Assembly: GCA_002343185.1 (NCBI GenBank)
Contig: DDRT01000020.1
Span: 348,125-412,124 of the forward strand
Length of the DNA: 64,000 nt
Origin: Deltaproteobacteria bacterium UBA2409
GTDB lineage: Bacteria > Bdellovibrionota_C > UBA2361 > DDRT01
Direction: 5' to 3'
Shown here: in pieces, positions 42,559 to 50,587 of the stretch
How the letters are laid out: each line of letters opens with the position of its first letter
Numbering within the stretch: the first letter of the stretch is position 1
The notes under the pieces: model-generated
The model's database searches: none
What the model was told of the DNA's origin: nothing
The model's input: only the letters and a program-made list of their open reading frames with translations
Translations under genes and position numbers: made by a program

Positions 42559-43602
42559 GTGAGCAGTAAGCTAGTCAAGTTAGACCAGAAGAAATTTACT
42601 ACGACAATAAAAGAGTTTGTTTTAGATCAAAGGCTAATTTTTGAGTTCTTCGATAAGCAGCCTGAAAAGATGAGAGATAAGCTCGTTGTGAAGGCATTTC
42701 TCCTTGGAGTGTTGGCATTACAGGAGGATCGCCTATCCGCTTTTTTGTCGAAAACAGCGAATACGCTTGGTACCGAGTTAGAGTCGTTAAAGTATATTTT
42801 CGACCTCAATCAAGAACTGTTTTTTAAAACTACAGCTAAGGGAAGAGAGGTTGAGGCTGATTTGGTTGAGGTCCTAGAACAATATTTAAAGTCAAGACGA
42901 TATAGAGATGAAGTATCGCACAAAGGAGAGGTAGCTGGAGATTTAAAAGGAAATAAAACGGGAGATATTTTAGTTAAGGTAAATAAGTCAGAAGATCTTA
43001 AAATTGTGATAGAGAGTAAATTTGATAAAAGTAAAAGGCTCGGACTAATTCAAGATATCGATGCTTTCGTTAAAAATGATACCGCGGTTGGTCAGTTACT
43101 GGAGGCCGCTGTCAATCGCGATGCAAAGCAAGCAATCATAGTTTTTGACCGTGGGATAATTGATGCAAAGTTAGAAGCAGAGGTAGAGAATGTAAAGTAT
43201 GTGCCGCGTATTGGGTTTGTTTGCATCGTCGATCATCAGCGAGGCGACTATTCAAACCTATTTGTGGCCTATGATCTAGCGCGCGATATGTGCAATCATC
43301 CGAGAACAGAGGAGACGGCATCGATATTGGGCATTCTCGTAGGCCGGTTTCTTCATGATGTGGACTTATTTTTGTCGTTGAAGAAAAAGCTTATTGAGCT
43401 AAGGTCAGGAACAGAGTCGATGATAAAAACTATCCATAAGGCGATCTTGAGCCTGGAGTTTTCCAAGCAAATTCTTACATGTTTTCTTGAAAATGGAAGT
43501 CTTGAGAAAAAGACTTTGTTTGAGCTTTATCACGCCGACACAGTTAAAAAGCAGTACAAGGATATTGAGAAGGAGATCGAGGATCTTTTAGAGATTTCTT
43601 AG
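42559..43602 (+). CDS. Putative PD-(D/E)XK nuclease coupled to cas12d
   Basis: A 347-aa protein; GTG start two bases after the cas12d stop, so both are on one transcript and probably coupled. Residues about 92-200 show the PD-(D/E)XK pattern: GREVEADLVEVLEQYL (E97/E99), then GNKTGDILVKV (D136) and KIVIESKFD (E152-x-K154), followed by a helix and QAIIVFD. The layout recalls DUF2130/RmuC-type nucleases. The flanking parts are helical, with a coiled-coil-like C-terminus. It has none of the clustered cysteines of Cas4. Possible roles are trimming of prespacers in place of Cas4, destruction of the target, or another defence activity. I do not know a described type V-D accessory of this kind. Confidence 0.7.
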   Translation: MSSKLVKLDQKKFTTTIKEFVLDQRLIFEFFDKQPEKMRDKLVVKAFLLGVLALQEDRLSAFLSKTANTLGTELESLKYIFDLNQELFFKTTAKGREVEADLVEVLEQYLKSRRYRDEVSHKGEVAGDLKGNKTGDILVKVNKSEDLKIVIESKFDKSKRLGLIQDIDAFVKNDTAVGQLLEAAVNRDAKQAIIVFDRGIIDAKLEAEVENVKYVPRIGFVCIVDHQRGDYSNLFVAYDLARDMCNHPRTEETASILGILVGRFLHDVDLFLSLKKKLIELRSGTESMIKTIHKAILSLEFSKQILTCFLENGSLEKKTLFELYHADTVKKQYKDIEKEIEDLLEIS

Positions 43603-43817
43603 CCCAGTGCCTGATTTGTCTCCTTGGCACCCCTTGCTGCCGTCCTCTTTTTGAAAACCCAAAAACGACCTCAATAAACACATGAAAATATTAGATAAAT
43701 AGTGAATGATCAGCTTGTGCATGATCCAATTCATAGCAGAGCGGCTCTAAGGATTTCTAAGGACCCCACCTCCATTAGATGACTAAGAATTAAGTTCTAA
43801 ATAATATAGTTCCTGTC
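43603..43817. other. Non-coding gap after the nuclease-like gene
   Basis: These 215 bases hold no convincing gene, tRNA or repeat. An AT-rich stretch before 43818 could contain the promoter of the DGQHR gene, but no clear elements were found. Confidence 0.4.
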
Positions 43818-45086
43818 ATGTTAGAAGTAACATTTAGGCCAAGGCAAAGAACAATTGAAGCACTTCCAGAGTTGTTTGAAAACGAGTATCAAACCGCCGT
43901 GCAAGAATGGCTTGCAGAGTGCGAGCCATCAAAAGATTTTACCTCTAGGATAAATGCCGGAGATAAAAGCTTAACAAATGTTCAATTATTCGGAGTTACT
44001 CTTGGGTGTAACCCTGACGGTAGTGTCGGATCTTTTATTTTTCCAGAAACCCTTACTGATATAATTGACGGCCAACATAGAATGGTTGAGCGGTGGCTAA
44101 GAGAGGGGCGAATCAAAGAAAGAGATGTACTAAGATTAGGTATCTTATATGAGGTGGATGAAGAAATTGGATGCTACCTTCCTGGAGATTGTTTGCCTCC
44201 CGGTGCAAAGCCATTACAAGGAATCTTTGATCATCGTATATGGGAGCATTACGTCCAAAATGGGATTCTTCCTATGTGCATAGACGTATTTGAGCACGAT
44301 GTATTTGGCCATGCACTTGCTTTATCTACACCTCAAGCCATGATCTCCTATTCTGAGCTTTCTCGCAGAGGTAAAGATCCAACGTATGCCCATTCATTAA
44401 GGTTAATCATGCTAACCGAAACATTAGAGTGTCCGGATCTAACTAAAAGAGATGAGATTAAAGCTTTAGTTCCAGAACTGTTTATCAAAGGCTCAAAAGG
44501 TCATTTTAATTTTATTAACTCATTAAGCGATGAAGAACTAAGTCAAAGAATTGATAGACTACTTCATGCATTTCCTAGCCTAACATTAAAAAGCGGAGCT
44601 GCACTTATAGATTCTTATAATAGAAAAGTTTTTCATCATTTCTGTGCTTGCATTCACGAGTGCTGTCAAGATTCTGTATCTGATTTTCCTCTTGTTCCCT
44701 CAAGTTACCGTAAAACATACTGCTCCATCGCTCAGTCAACTATGGTTAGGGTTCTTTCAGAATTACATGAATATTTGCTTCACGGAGAGCAAGCTGATTT
44801 TTCTGAAGAGAAGTCATATTTAGTTGACTACTTAAAAAGTAAAATTCAGGAAGACCCGAAGTTACATATTCGCAAAATGGCGTGCGAGCTATTAACCCGG
44901 ATCGAAATCTCACTCTATGCAGGGGTTAAATTCAATTTAGATCCTATCAAGATGCAAAGAGAGGGGAGTAGGGCTAGATTTTTTAGACATACTGATACAG
45001 CTAAATATTACCGAGAATATCTTCGCCCTTTTACTAGAAAGAATAGAAATAACGAATTAGCTCTATATCAGCTAGGTTATAAATGA
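43818..45086 (+). CDS. DGQHR-domain protein
   Basis: A 422-aa protein with LTDIIDGQHRMVERWLREGR at about residues 84-103. The DGQHR motif occurs in DndB-like and ParB-related proteins, several of them in DNA modification (phosphorothioation) or defence loci. The other parts are not recognised: the middle is helical, and the C-terminus is basic (SRARFFRHTDTAKYYREYLR). No dndA/C/D/E or other modification genes are near it. It may be a stand-alone defence or regulatory gene placed beside the CRISPR locus. Confidence 0.65.
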   Translation: MLEVTFRPRQRTIEALPELFENEYQTAVQEWLAECEPSKDFTSRINAGDKSLTNVQLFGVTLGCNPDGSVGSFIFPETLTDIIDGQHRMVERWLREGRIKERDVLRLGILYEVDEEIGCYLPGDCLPPGAKPLQGIFDHRIWEHYVQNGILPMCIDVFEHDVFGHALALSTPQAMISYSELSRRGKDPTYAHSLRLIMLTETLECPDLTKRDEIKALVPELFIKGSKGHFNFINSLSDEELSQRIDRLLHAFPSLTLKSGAALIDSYNRKVFHHFCACIHECCQDSVSDFPLVPSSYRKTYCSIAQSTMVRVLSELHEYLLHGEQADFSEEKSYLVDYLKSKIQEDPKLHIRKMACELLTRIEISLYAGVKFNLDPIKMQREGSRARFFRHTDTAKYYREYLRPFTRKNRNNELALYQLGYK

Positions 45087-45272
45087 TGGCAAAGTTAGGG
45101 GCGCAACGATTTAGAGCCATCCTGTTTTGAATGTATAATCCCTAAAGGGTAAGCCAATATTTTTACTACAAAAGTAGCCGCCCTCAAGGTTAGACATTAT
45201 GTATGGAATAATTGAGCTGATTGCCCAAGCTCCGAACCTAAAAAGGATTACGTCAAATGGTGGTTTCGGATA

Positions 45273-45899
45273 TTAATCCTGACCTGTCATCACCCATGTT
45301 CCGTGGGAGTGAAAGGGACCAGCAGCAACAGAGCCAATTGAAACAGCCTGGCCATAGAAGCTAAATGCTGCAATCATCGGTGTTGTTCGATTCACCGCAG
45401 ATGATTCATAATAACAAATCCTACCCGGAGCTGCAGCAGGAGCTGAATGTGTACCGGGGCATGCACTAGTCGGTGACGAACCAGTTTCCCTGATACTAAA
45501 GCCAAACCCTTTCGAGCTTTGAAAGTAAAAATTGGTGGGGAGTGCTCCGATAATATTTTGTCCAGCGGTAGTAGCAACACCACTTAGGGCGAATCTACCC
45601 ATAATGGTAGTTCCAGGTGGAAGTATGCCCGTAATTGGTCCTGGAATACCGGGGATACCTTGTGGTCCAGGTTCTCCTTGTGGCCCAACTTCTCCCTGTG
45701 GTCCTGGACTTGTAAGATCTAACAAATAGTTCAATGAAACAACGCTTTCCTTAATCTTTCTACACTTAGGCTTTACCTTAAGCGCTCCGGTAGTGTTGTT
45801 CACGCAAATTTTCTGAGGGCTTTGAGCATGAGCCGTTTGGGCTATGAAAAGGCTGAGAGCTAATGTGCTAAGAAGTTTCTTTAAATCGATTATACTCAT
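45273..45899 (-). CDS. Secreted protein with a short collagen-like stretch
   Basis: A 208-aa protein. I use the ATG at 45899 (GGGAGG upstream) instead of one 21 bases earlier. The signal peptide ends at AQTAHAQS. Next is a two-Cys module (KICVNNTTGALKVKPKCRKI) shared in pattern with the two proteins at 46469 and 47587. A collagen-like G-x-y run follows (GPQGEVGPQGEPGPQG at about 75-95) and then a beta-rich C-terminal part with two Cys. It is probably a surface-exposed or trimeric protein. Confidence 0.68.
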   Translation of the reverse strand: MSIIDLKKLLSTLALSLFIAQTAHAQSPQKICVNNTTGALKVKPKCRKIKESVVSLNYLLDLTSPGPQGEVGPQGEPGPQGIPGIPGPITGILPPGTTIMGRFALSGVATTAGQNIIGALPTNFYFQSSKGFGFSIRETGSSPTSACPGTHSAPAAAPGRICYYESSAVNRTTPMIAAFSFYGQAVSIGSVAAGPFHSHGTWVMTGQD

Positions 45900-45920
45900 G
45901 AAATTCCCTCCCAATCTCAT

Positions 45921-46468
45921 TTGAAATTAGTTACTGAAAAGTAAGGATAATTCAAAGTTTAAGATTAATCCAATGCTCAGGATTTCATATTCAGTAGTCT
46001 AAAACCCACCCTTTTCTCTTAGCGACCACCTGTACGAAGTGATCGATTAGCGATCTACTTATTTTTTAGAATTGGTGGAATAATGAGCGCTAGTGGTTCT
46101 CTGCAGAGCTCAGCCTTAAACCCAGCGCAGCTTCACTAAGCCGCGCCGCAGACAACACATAAACCCTGCATTGCTTAAACACATAACATCGCTTAAGGGT
46201 GACGTCTGAGCCTTTTTTAAGGTATTACTAACTATTTTTTTTCAGCGCTGGGTTTGGTGTTTTTTACGGCTCGCCTTGGCTCCGCCAAGAGCTCGCTCGC
46301 CCTGCTAAGCTCATACGTTTTGAGCTTTTCAAGCTCAAAAGTGATTCGCGCAGGGTTTATATAAGGCAAGTCAATAAATAGTACAATAAACTAGGCTACT
46401 TAACGTCTTAAACGATTTTTTTAACACAGATCGCGATAATTTTTACCTCTCCTGCCGATAGCTAGTAT
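45921..46468. other. Gene-free region with a palindromic element
   Basis: These 548 bases contain no convincing gene. The main feature is the palindromic repeat at 46250-46360 (listed separately). Around it the sequence is AT-rich, with a stretch of GC-rich tandem-like motifs (GCCGCGCCGCAG near 46140). A promoter for the secreted protein at 46469 may lie near 46400-46450. Confidence 0.4.
46250..46360. repeat. Palindromic element, copy 1
   Basis: The element contains three nested inverted repeats: TTGGCTCCGCCAA, the perfect palindrome TTTTGAGCTTTTCAAGCTCAAAA split into two arms, and outer arms CGCCCTGC / GCGCAGGG. A second copy at 49733-49832 shares most of the sequence (including CGCTCGCCCTGCTA and GATTCGCGCAGGGTTTAT). 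It would form a strong cruciform or RNA hairpin. Confidence 0.8.
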
Positions 46469-47587
46469 ATGCGTTTTGTCCTGGTATTAGTGTGCTTTAT
46501 ATCGCTCTCTATTGCAGAGCTTAAGTGCCTAAAATTCAACCTTTCAAGGGGAACTTATAAAGTTCTCACCACTAACAAAGCAAAATGTCCTAGAGGTTCA
46601 AAGAAACTTTTTGATACAGCCTCACTTATCGGGATTGATGGCCCGCAAGGAGAAGCTGGTGATGATGGTGAAGATGGGGATGTAGCAGTATGGGGAAACG
46701 GCTCAGCCGGAAATCTTGTTGTTAGCTCCTCAGGATTATTTGAAACCACGAACCCTCAATATCAAAATGTAACGATTAATGCAGGCGTTGAGCTAGGTGT
46801 GCTTTCAGGAACAACTATCAGAGCAACTGGAAACTGCACTATCAACGGAGAGATCGATGTAAGTTCTGGTGCAGATGGTGGAAGTGGAGAAAACTTTACA
46901 GGATCAACACTTGTTCCTTCAAGAAGAGGAGCAAACTTTGGATTATCCCATGCCCCAGCAGGAGTAGGAGGGTTCGGAACATCTGTAACCGAGCTTTTTG
47001 GCGGTTATGGTGGAAAAAAACTTGAATATAATCGTGCAGGAACAATTTTAAGATTAACAGCTGGTGCATTTGGAGGAGGAGGAGAATCCGGAAACGGAAC
47101 TGTCTCCGGAGGATCTGGAGGAGGTGGACTTGCACTATATTGTAAAGGCGCAATCATCATCGCAGGAACAATCACAGCAGATGGTGGAAACGGATTTGGC
47201 GGCGGAGGAGGAGGTGCAGGAGGCCTTGTGGTACTTGCCTCAAAAACTTCAATCACAAATACAGGTGTTGTTAGAGCAGCAGGCGGAAATGGAGGAAATT
47301 CTAATCTAGCCTATGGCCCTGGTGGGGGAGGTGGAGGAGGAATAATCCATTTTCTTGCCCCAAGCATTATTGTTGGCGGAACTAATGTAGATGGTGGTAA
47401 TCCCGGATCTATCACAGGAAACGTTAGTAATTCCCCGAGACAAGCCGGAAGTGGAGGAGGTGCTTTTGGTGGTGACGGAGGAAACGGAGGTAACGTTAAT
47501 ACTGATCACACAGCAGATGATGCAGACGAAGGAACTGATGGTCATGTGTTTCAAACAATAGTGGACCCAACTTCATTGATTTTATAA
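46469..47587 (+). CDS. Secreted glycine-rich repeat protein, paralogue 1
   Basis: A 372-aa protein with a signal peptide (MRFVLVLVCFISLSIAE). The two-Cys module is KCLKFNLSRGTYKVLTTNKA followed by KC; then a short collagen-like run (GPQGEAGDDGEDGD) leads into a beta-solenoid-like domain with many Gly-Gly clusters (SGGSGGGGLALYCKGAI, GGNGFGGGGGGAGGLVVLAS). The Gly-rich loops alternate with strands such as GTTIRATGNCTING. Probably a surface protein. The next gene begins on its last base and encodes a paralogue. Confidence 0.7.
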   Translation: MRFVLVLVCFISLSIAELKCLKFNLSRGTYKVLTTNKAKCPRGSKKLFDTASLIGIDGPQGEAGDDGEDGDVAVWGNGSAGNLVVSSSGLFETTNPQYQNVTINAGVELGVLSGTTIRATGNCTINGEIDVSSGADGGSGENFTGSTLVPSRRGANFGLSHAPAGVGGFGTSVTELFGGYGGKKLEYNRAGTILRLTAGAFGGGGESGNGTVSGGSGGGGLALYCKGAIIIAGTITADGGNGFGGGGGGAGGLVVLASKTSITNTGVVRAAGGNGGNSNLAYGPGGGGGGGIIHFLAPSIIVGGTNVDGGNPGSITGNVSNSPRQAGSGGGAFGGDGGNGGNVNTDHTADDADEGTDGHVFQTIVDPTSLIL

Positions 47588-48699
47588 TGAATATGAAATT
47601 TCTATTTGCAGTATTATTGCTAATCGGTTTTTCTGCTCAATCAGAGCTCTTATGTCTCAAAATGACAAAAAGAGGAAAGTTTAAAGTTGTTTCTACAAAT
47701 AAAAGTAAGTGTCCAAAAGGGAATCTTTTAGATACTGATTCGGTAGTAGGAAATCCTGGTTCAAAAGGAATGAGTGGATCTAATGGTATAGATGCAACGG
47801 AAAGAATATGGGGAGATGAATCCGCAGGGGATCTAGTAATTAACTCTTCAACAACTTTTTCAAATACGAACCCACAATTTAGAAATGTTACCATCAATGC
47901 AGGAAACACCTTAACCGTTCATTCTGGAACGACTATTAGAGCTACTGGAACCTGCTTGATTAATGGTTCAATCGAAGTTGAAAACGGAGCTCATGGGGGT
48001 CGATCAAACGGATTAAGACACCAGCCTGCTAATTTTGGTTTAGCTTATTCTCCTCCAGGATTAGGTGAGTATGGAGATCCAGATAATTCTAATCAACTAA
48101 GAGGAGGTCTTGGCGGGCTTGGTGTAAGTGAAGAAACTGCAAGAATGATACTAAAACTGACGGGTACTGCCTATGGTTCAGCCGGGGAAAGTAATGTTTC
48201 AGTTGCTGGCGGATCGGGAGGTGGTGGATTTGCTCTTTATTGTAAAGGTGCAGTGATAATTCAAGGAACAGTCTCAGCAGATGGTGGCGATGCATTCTTC
48301 GTTTTTGGTGCTGGAGGAGGATCTGGTGGATTAGTTGTCATAGCATCACAAGAATCAATCGTAAGCACTGGGACTATCTCAGCTACAGGTGGTAATGGAG
48401 CAAACTGGGATTGGGCTACTAGTTCCGCTGGAGGTGGAGGAGGAGGAGGAATTATTCACCTTCTTGCCCCTCATATTATTTCTGGAACCACTGATGTTAG
48501 TGGTGGAGATAATGGATCGATCTCTCCAACAGATTTTATTACATGTCCGTGCTACGCTGGAAGCGGGGGTGGAGGATTTGGAGGTGACGGTGGACGTGGT
48601 GGACATGTAAATTTAGTTAGGAATCCTCAAAGCGCGATATCTGGAGGTGCTGGATTTGTAATCACTACCCTCGCTGACCCATCGGCTCTGCTTTTTTAG
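47587..48699 (+). CDS. Secreted glycine-rich repeat protein, paralogue 2
   Basis: A 370-aa protein with the same architecture as the gene before it: signal peptide (MKFLFAVLLLIGFSAQS), two-Cys module (LCLKMTKRGKFKVVSTNKSK), short G-x-y stretch, then the Gly-rich beta domain (GGSGGGGFALYCKGAVIIQG). The two proteins are alike over their whole length, so they arose by tandem duplication. The start codon overlaps the upstream stop by one base (TAATG). Confidence 0.7.
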   Translation: MNMKFLFAVLLLIGFSAQSELLCLKMTKRGKFKVVSTNKSKCPKGNLLDTDSVVGNPGSKGMSGSNGIDATERIWGDESAGDLVINSSTTFSNTNPQFRNVTINAGNTLTVHSGTTIRATGTCLINGSIEVENGAHGGRSNGLRHQPANFGLAYSPPGLGEYGDPDNSNQLRGGLGGLGVSEETARMILKLTGTAYGSAGESNVSVAGGSGGGGFALYCKGAVIIQGTVSADGGDAFFVFGAGGGSGGLVVIASQESIVSTGTISATGGNGANWDWATSSAGGGGGGGIIHLLAPHIISGTTDVSGGDNGSISPTDFITCPCYAGSGGGGFGGDGGRGGHVNLVRNPQSAISGGAGFVITTLADPSALLF

Positions 48700-48704
48700 G
48701 TTAG

Positions 48705-48977
48705 CTATCTAAAACCCTGACTGAGTCCAGAGATAAAAATGATAAAAACAAAGAGACAATTTACTGCAAGTACGTACTTACTTAGAGCGCTCTTTTTAAC
48801 CCAAACAATATCGATAAACGACAATGCCAAAGAAAATGACATCAAAAATAAAAACGGCAAACCAAAAAATAAAGCCTGAAGACCACCTTCATATGCACCG
48901 TTTAAGAGTGTGAGGATAATAAAATAGAGTGGTAGAAAAGAAAGTAGTAATAATATAAGTGAGATAATTCCAAGCAT
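48705..48977 (-). CDS. Small membrane protein, tandem paralogue A
   Basis: A 90-aa protein with about three hydrophobic segments (MLGIISLILLLLSFLPLYFI at the start). It is a close paralogue of the 86-aa protein encoded immediately upstream: both share MLGIISLI, the YE-GLQA-FFG block and the ALSK/SLSK block. No function is known. Confidence 0.6.
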   Translation of the reverse strand: MLGIISLILLLLSFLPLYFIILTLLNGAYEGGLQALFFGLPFLFLMSFSLALSFIDIVWVKKSALSKYVLAVNCLFVFIIFISGLSQGFR

Positions 48978-48979
48978 TT

Positions 48980-49240
48980 TTATATCATCATCATAACAAA
49001 CATTACTGCTAATAGTGTAGAAGAGAGTCCAAGTACAATTTTACTTAAACTACTATTCCTTTTCCAAACAACATCGATTAGAGAAAAAAGAAAGGCTCCA
49101 GAAAGTAGTAAAAAGAATGGGGCGCCGAAGAATATGGCCTGTAGTCCACTTTCGTATGCATTATTTACTAGCATGAGGACAATAAAATAAAGAGGAGCAA
49201 AAGAGAGTAAAAGAAATATTAAAGAGATAATTCCAAGCAT
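48980..49240 (-). CDS. Small membrane protein, tandem paralogue B
   Basis: An 86-aa protein with about three hydrophobic segments, a tandem duplicate of the neighbour downstream (two bases between them). Its ATG overlaps the end of the pseudogene fragment at 49240. No family is recognised. The pair may be immunity-like proteins for the broken gene next to them, which is speculative. Confidence 0.58.
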   Translation of the reverse strand: MLGIISLIFLLLSFAPLYFIVLMLVNNAYESGLQAIFFGAPFFLLLSGAFLFSLIDVVWKRNSSLSKIVLGLSSTLLAVMFVMMMI

Positions 49241-49985
49241 TAGAAATTTATCTTTTCATCCCAATTCCATGACTGTGTTACTGTACCTAAAAATCCGTCA
49301 TTACTAAATGGGTTATTCTCAAGTAATGTTTGATCAGAGTTTTCGTAGCCATATCTTGTCCCTGAGGCTAGCCCCATCTCGTTTAAGATTGAGAAATTCA
49401 CGTTTGCACTTCTGTTTGAATAGTCTATCTCCTGAATATTCCAGGTTCCATTGAAGCTACCTATTGTCGAATGATGGGGATTACTAAAGAGTGTGCCAAA
49501 TGAGGCAGTGCCTCCGAATGTTGTCAAATAATGGAGCACGTTTTCGATTAAAGAGTTATCTCCTAGTGAGTATCTAATATTTCCAGAGGTCTCAGGCGGA
49601 CAAAAACTAGACAGGTTTTTTGTAATATCACGCCTTGCGTTAATAATGCTTGGATGAGTCATCATCTGAGAGATAAATACCAAACGCAGCTGAGTTTTGA
49701 GTATAGAAGGATTTAGGGCAAACGAAGCAGTGTTTTCTACGGCGTGTTTTGGCTTCGCCAAACCCACGCTCGCCCTGCTATGCTCCTCGAGTTTTGAGCT
49801 TGAAAAGCTCAAAACTGATTCGCGCAGGGTTTATCACCCTTTGAAAAGTCCAATGATTTATCTGCTCCTGGGCAGATAAACCGTTGAATCGAGCCATAGG
49901 CACCAACTCCAGTTACATCTTCAGATTTAGTGTTAAAAAGCTGGTGGCAAATATTCGAAAAAATTGAGCTAATTTTATCGGTCAT
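49240..49985 (-). pseudogene. Gene of unknown function split by a palindromic element
   Basis: Reading the minus strand from ATG at 49985 gives MTDKISSIFSNICHQLFNTK and continues for about 50 residues (to ADKSLDFSKG) until the palindromic element, where the frame soon stops. After the element an open frame without its own signal or clear start goes on from ENTASFALNPSILK near 49738 to a stop at 49240 (VTQSWNWDEKINF). The simplest reading is that the element inserted into one gene of about 210 codons. The function of the original protein is unknown. Confidence 0.55.
49733..49832. repeat. Palindromic element, copy 2 (inside the split gene)
   Basis: Same element as at 46250-46360. Shared parts include TTGGCTTCGCCAA, CGCTCGCCCTGCTA and GATTCGCGCAGGGTTTAT. 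In the central palindrome, the loop is in the opposite order: GAGCTTGAAAAGCTC here and GAGCTTTTCAAGCTC in copy 1, as if the stem-loop had flipped. It seems to interrupt the gene on the minus strand. Confidence 0.8.
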
Positions 49986-50175
49986 ACTTATTCAATCGGA
50001 GTAAGTGATTAAAAGTTTCGTGATAGAATCCAAAATCATCGATTGAGAAAAGGGTGCTGTGTTCCTAGGGGCGGAGTTTGGACTAGTAGCCAAAGTGTTT
50101 ATAGGTTGTGTTGAAACACGACCAGGCAGAAGCTAAATGAGATCCGCCAGGTTAAGTACAAGAAACTTATATAAA

Positions 50176-50189
50176 AATATCGCGATATT
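50176..50189. promoter_or_regulatory. 14-bp palindrome upstream of the toxin-antitoxin pair
   Basis: AATATCGCGATATT is a perfect palindrome about 90 bases upstream of the DUF4258 gene. It could be an operator for the HTH antitoxin, although the nearer TGTAAC inverted repeat is a stronger candidate. Confidence 0.35.
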
Positions 50190-50198
50190 AATAAAGAA

Positions 50199-50216
50199 AG
50201 GGGGTCAGAAACCCCA
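50199..50216. repeat. GGGGGTCAGAAACCCC fragment
   Basis: A short hairpin (GGGGTcagaaACCCC) that resembles the ends of the GGGGTCAGGC-type repeats. It lies in the gap before the DUF4258 gene. Confidence 0.4.
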
Positions 50217-50263
50217 AAGCAATTTCTTTTAATATGACTGCAAGAAAAAGCTTAACAAAGAAA

Positions 50264-50278
50264 TGTAACTAGGTTACA
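50264..50278 (+). promoter_or_regulatory. TGTAAC-TAG-GTTACA inverted repeat at the toxin start
   Basis: A perfect inverted repeat of 6-bp arms with a 3-base centre ends two bases before the ATG of the DUF4258 gene. Toxin-antitoxin operons are often repressed by their antitoxin at such palindromes, and the second gene encodes an HTH protein. No ribosome binding site is visible between it and the ATG. Confidence 0.5.
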
Positions 50279-50280
50279 AT

Positions 50281-50583
50281 ATGAAAAAAGCATCAAAAAT
50301 TAAAGATATGCTTTTTAGAGTGCGGAGATGTGTCGAATCGGCGAATTATATCTACACACAGCACGCTAGAAATCGAATGATCGAGCGCTCTATCAATAGG
50401 GATGACGTAATTGAGGTATTGCTAAATGGTTACCATGAAAAAGCTAAAGATACTTTTGATTTTGTTTATTGTTGTTGGAATTATGCAATACGAGGCAAGG
50501 CTGATGAGGTGAGGAACATTAGAGTTGTCGTTAGTTTTGATAATGCTGGTCTTCTAGTAATTACAGTTATCGATCTAGGGTGA
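50281..50583 (+). CDS. DUF4258 toxin-like protein
   Basis: A 100-aa protein. YIYTQHARNRMIERSINRDD is the DUF4258 signature (H-A-x-x-R-M-x-E-R). The rest (IRVVVSFDNAGLLVITVIDL) has the strands of the RelE/HigB-like fold. Such proteins are seen as toxins beside HTH antitoxins. The second gene follows four bases after the stop. A start at the later ATG (50308) is possible because the first has no good ribosome binding site. Confidence 0.78.
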   Translation: MKKASKIKDMLFRVRRCVESANYIYTQHARNRMIERSINRDDVIEVLLNGYHEKAKDTFDFVYCCWNYAIRGKADEVRNIRVVVSFDNAGLLVITVIDLG

Positions 50584-50587
50584 AGAC

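Noticed and set aside
42559..43602. Cas4
   Set aside because: It lacks the Cys cluster that binds the iron-sulfur centre in Cas4, though the nuclease motif is similar.
43624..43636. TTGGCACCCCTTGC as a sigma-54 promoter
   Set aside because: Only eight bases separate GG and GC; sigma-54 needs ten.
49240..49812. Intact 190-aa gene
   Set aside because: Its first 25 codons are read from the palindromic element, and the upstream frame from 49985 looks like the true start of a broken gene.
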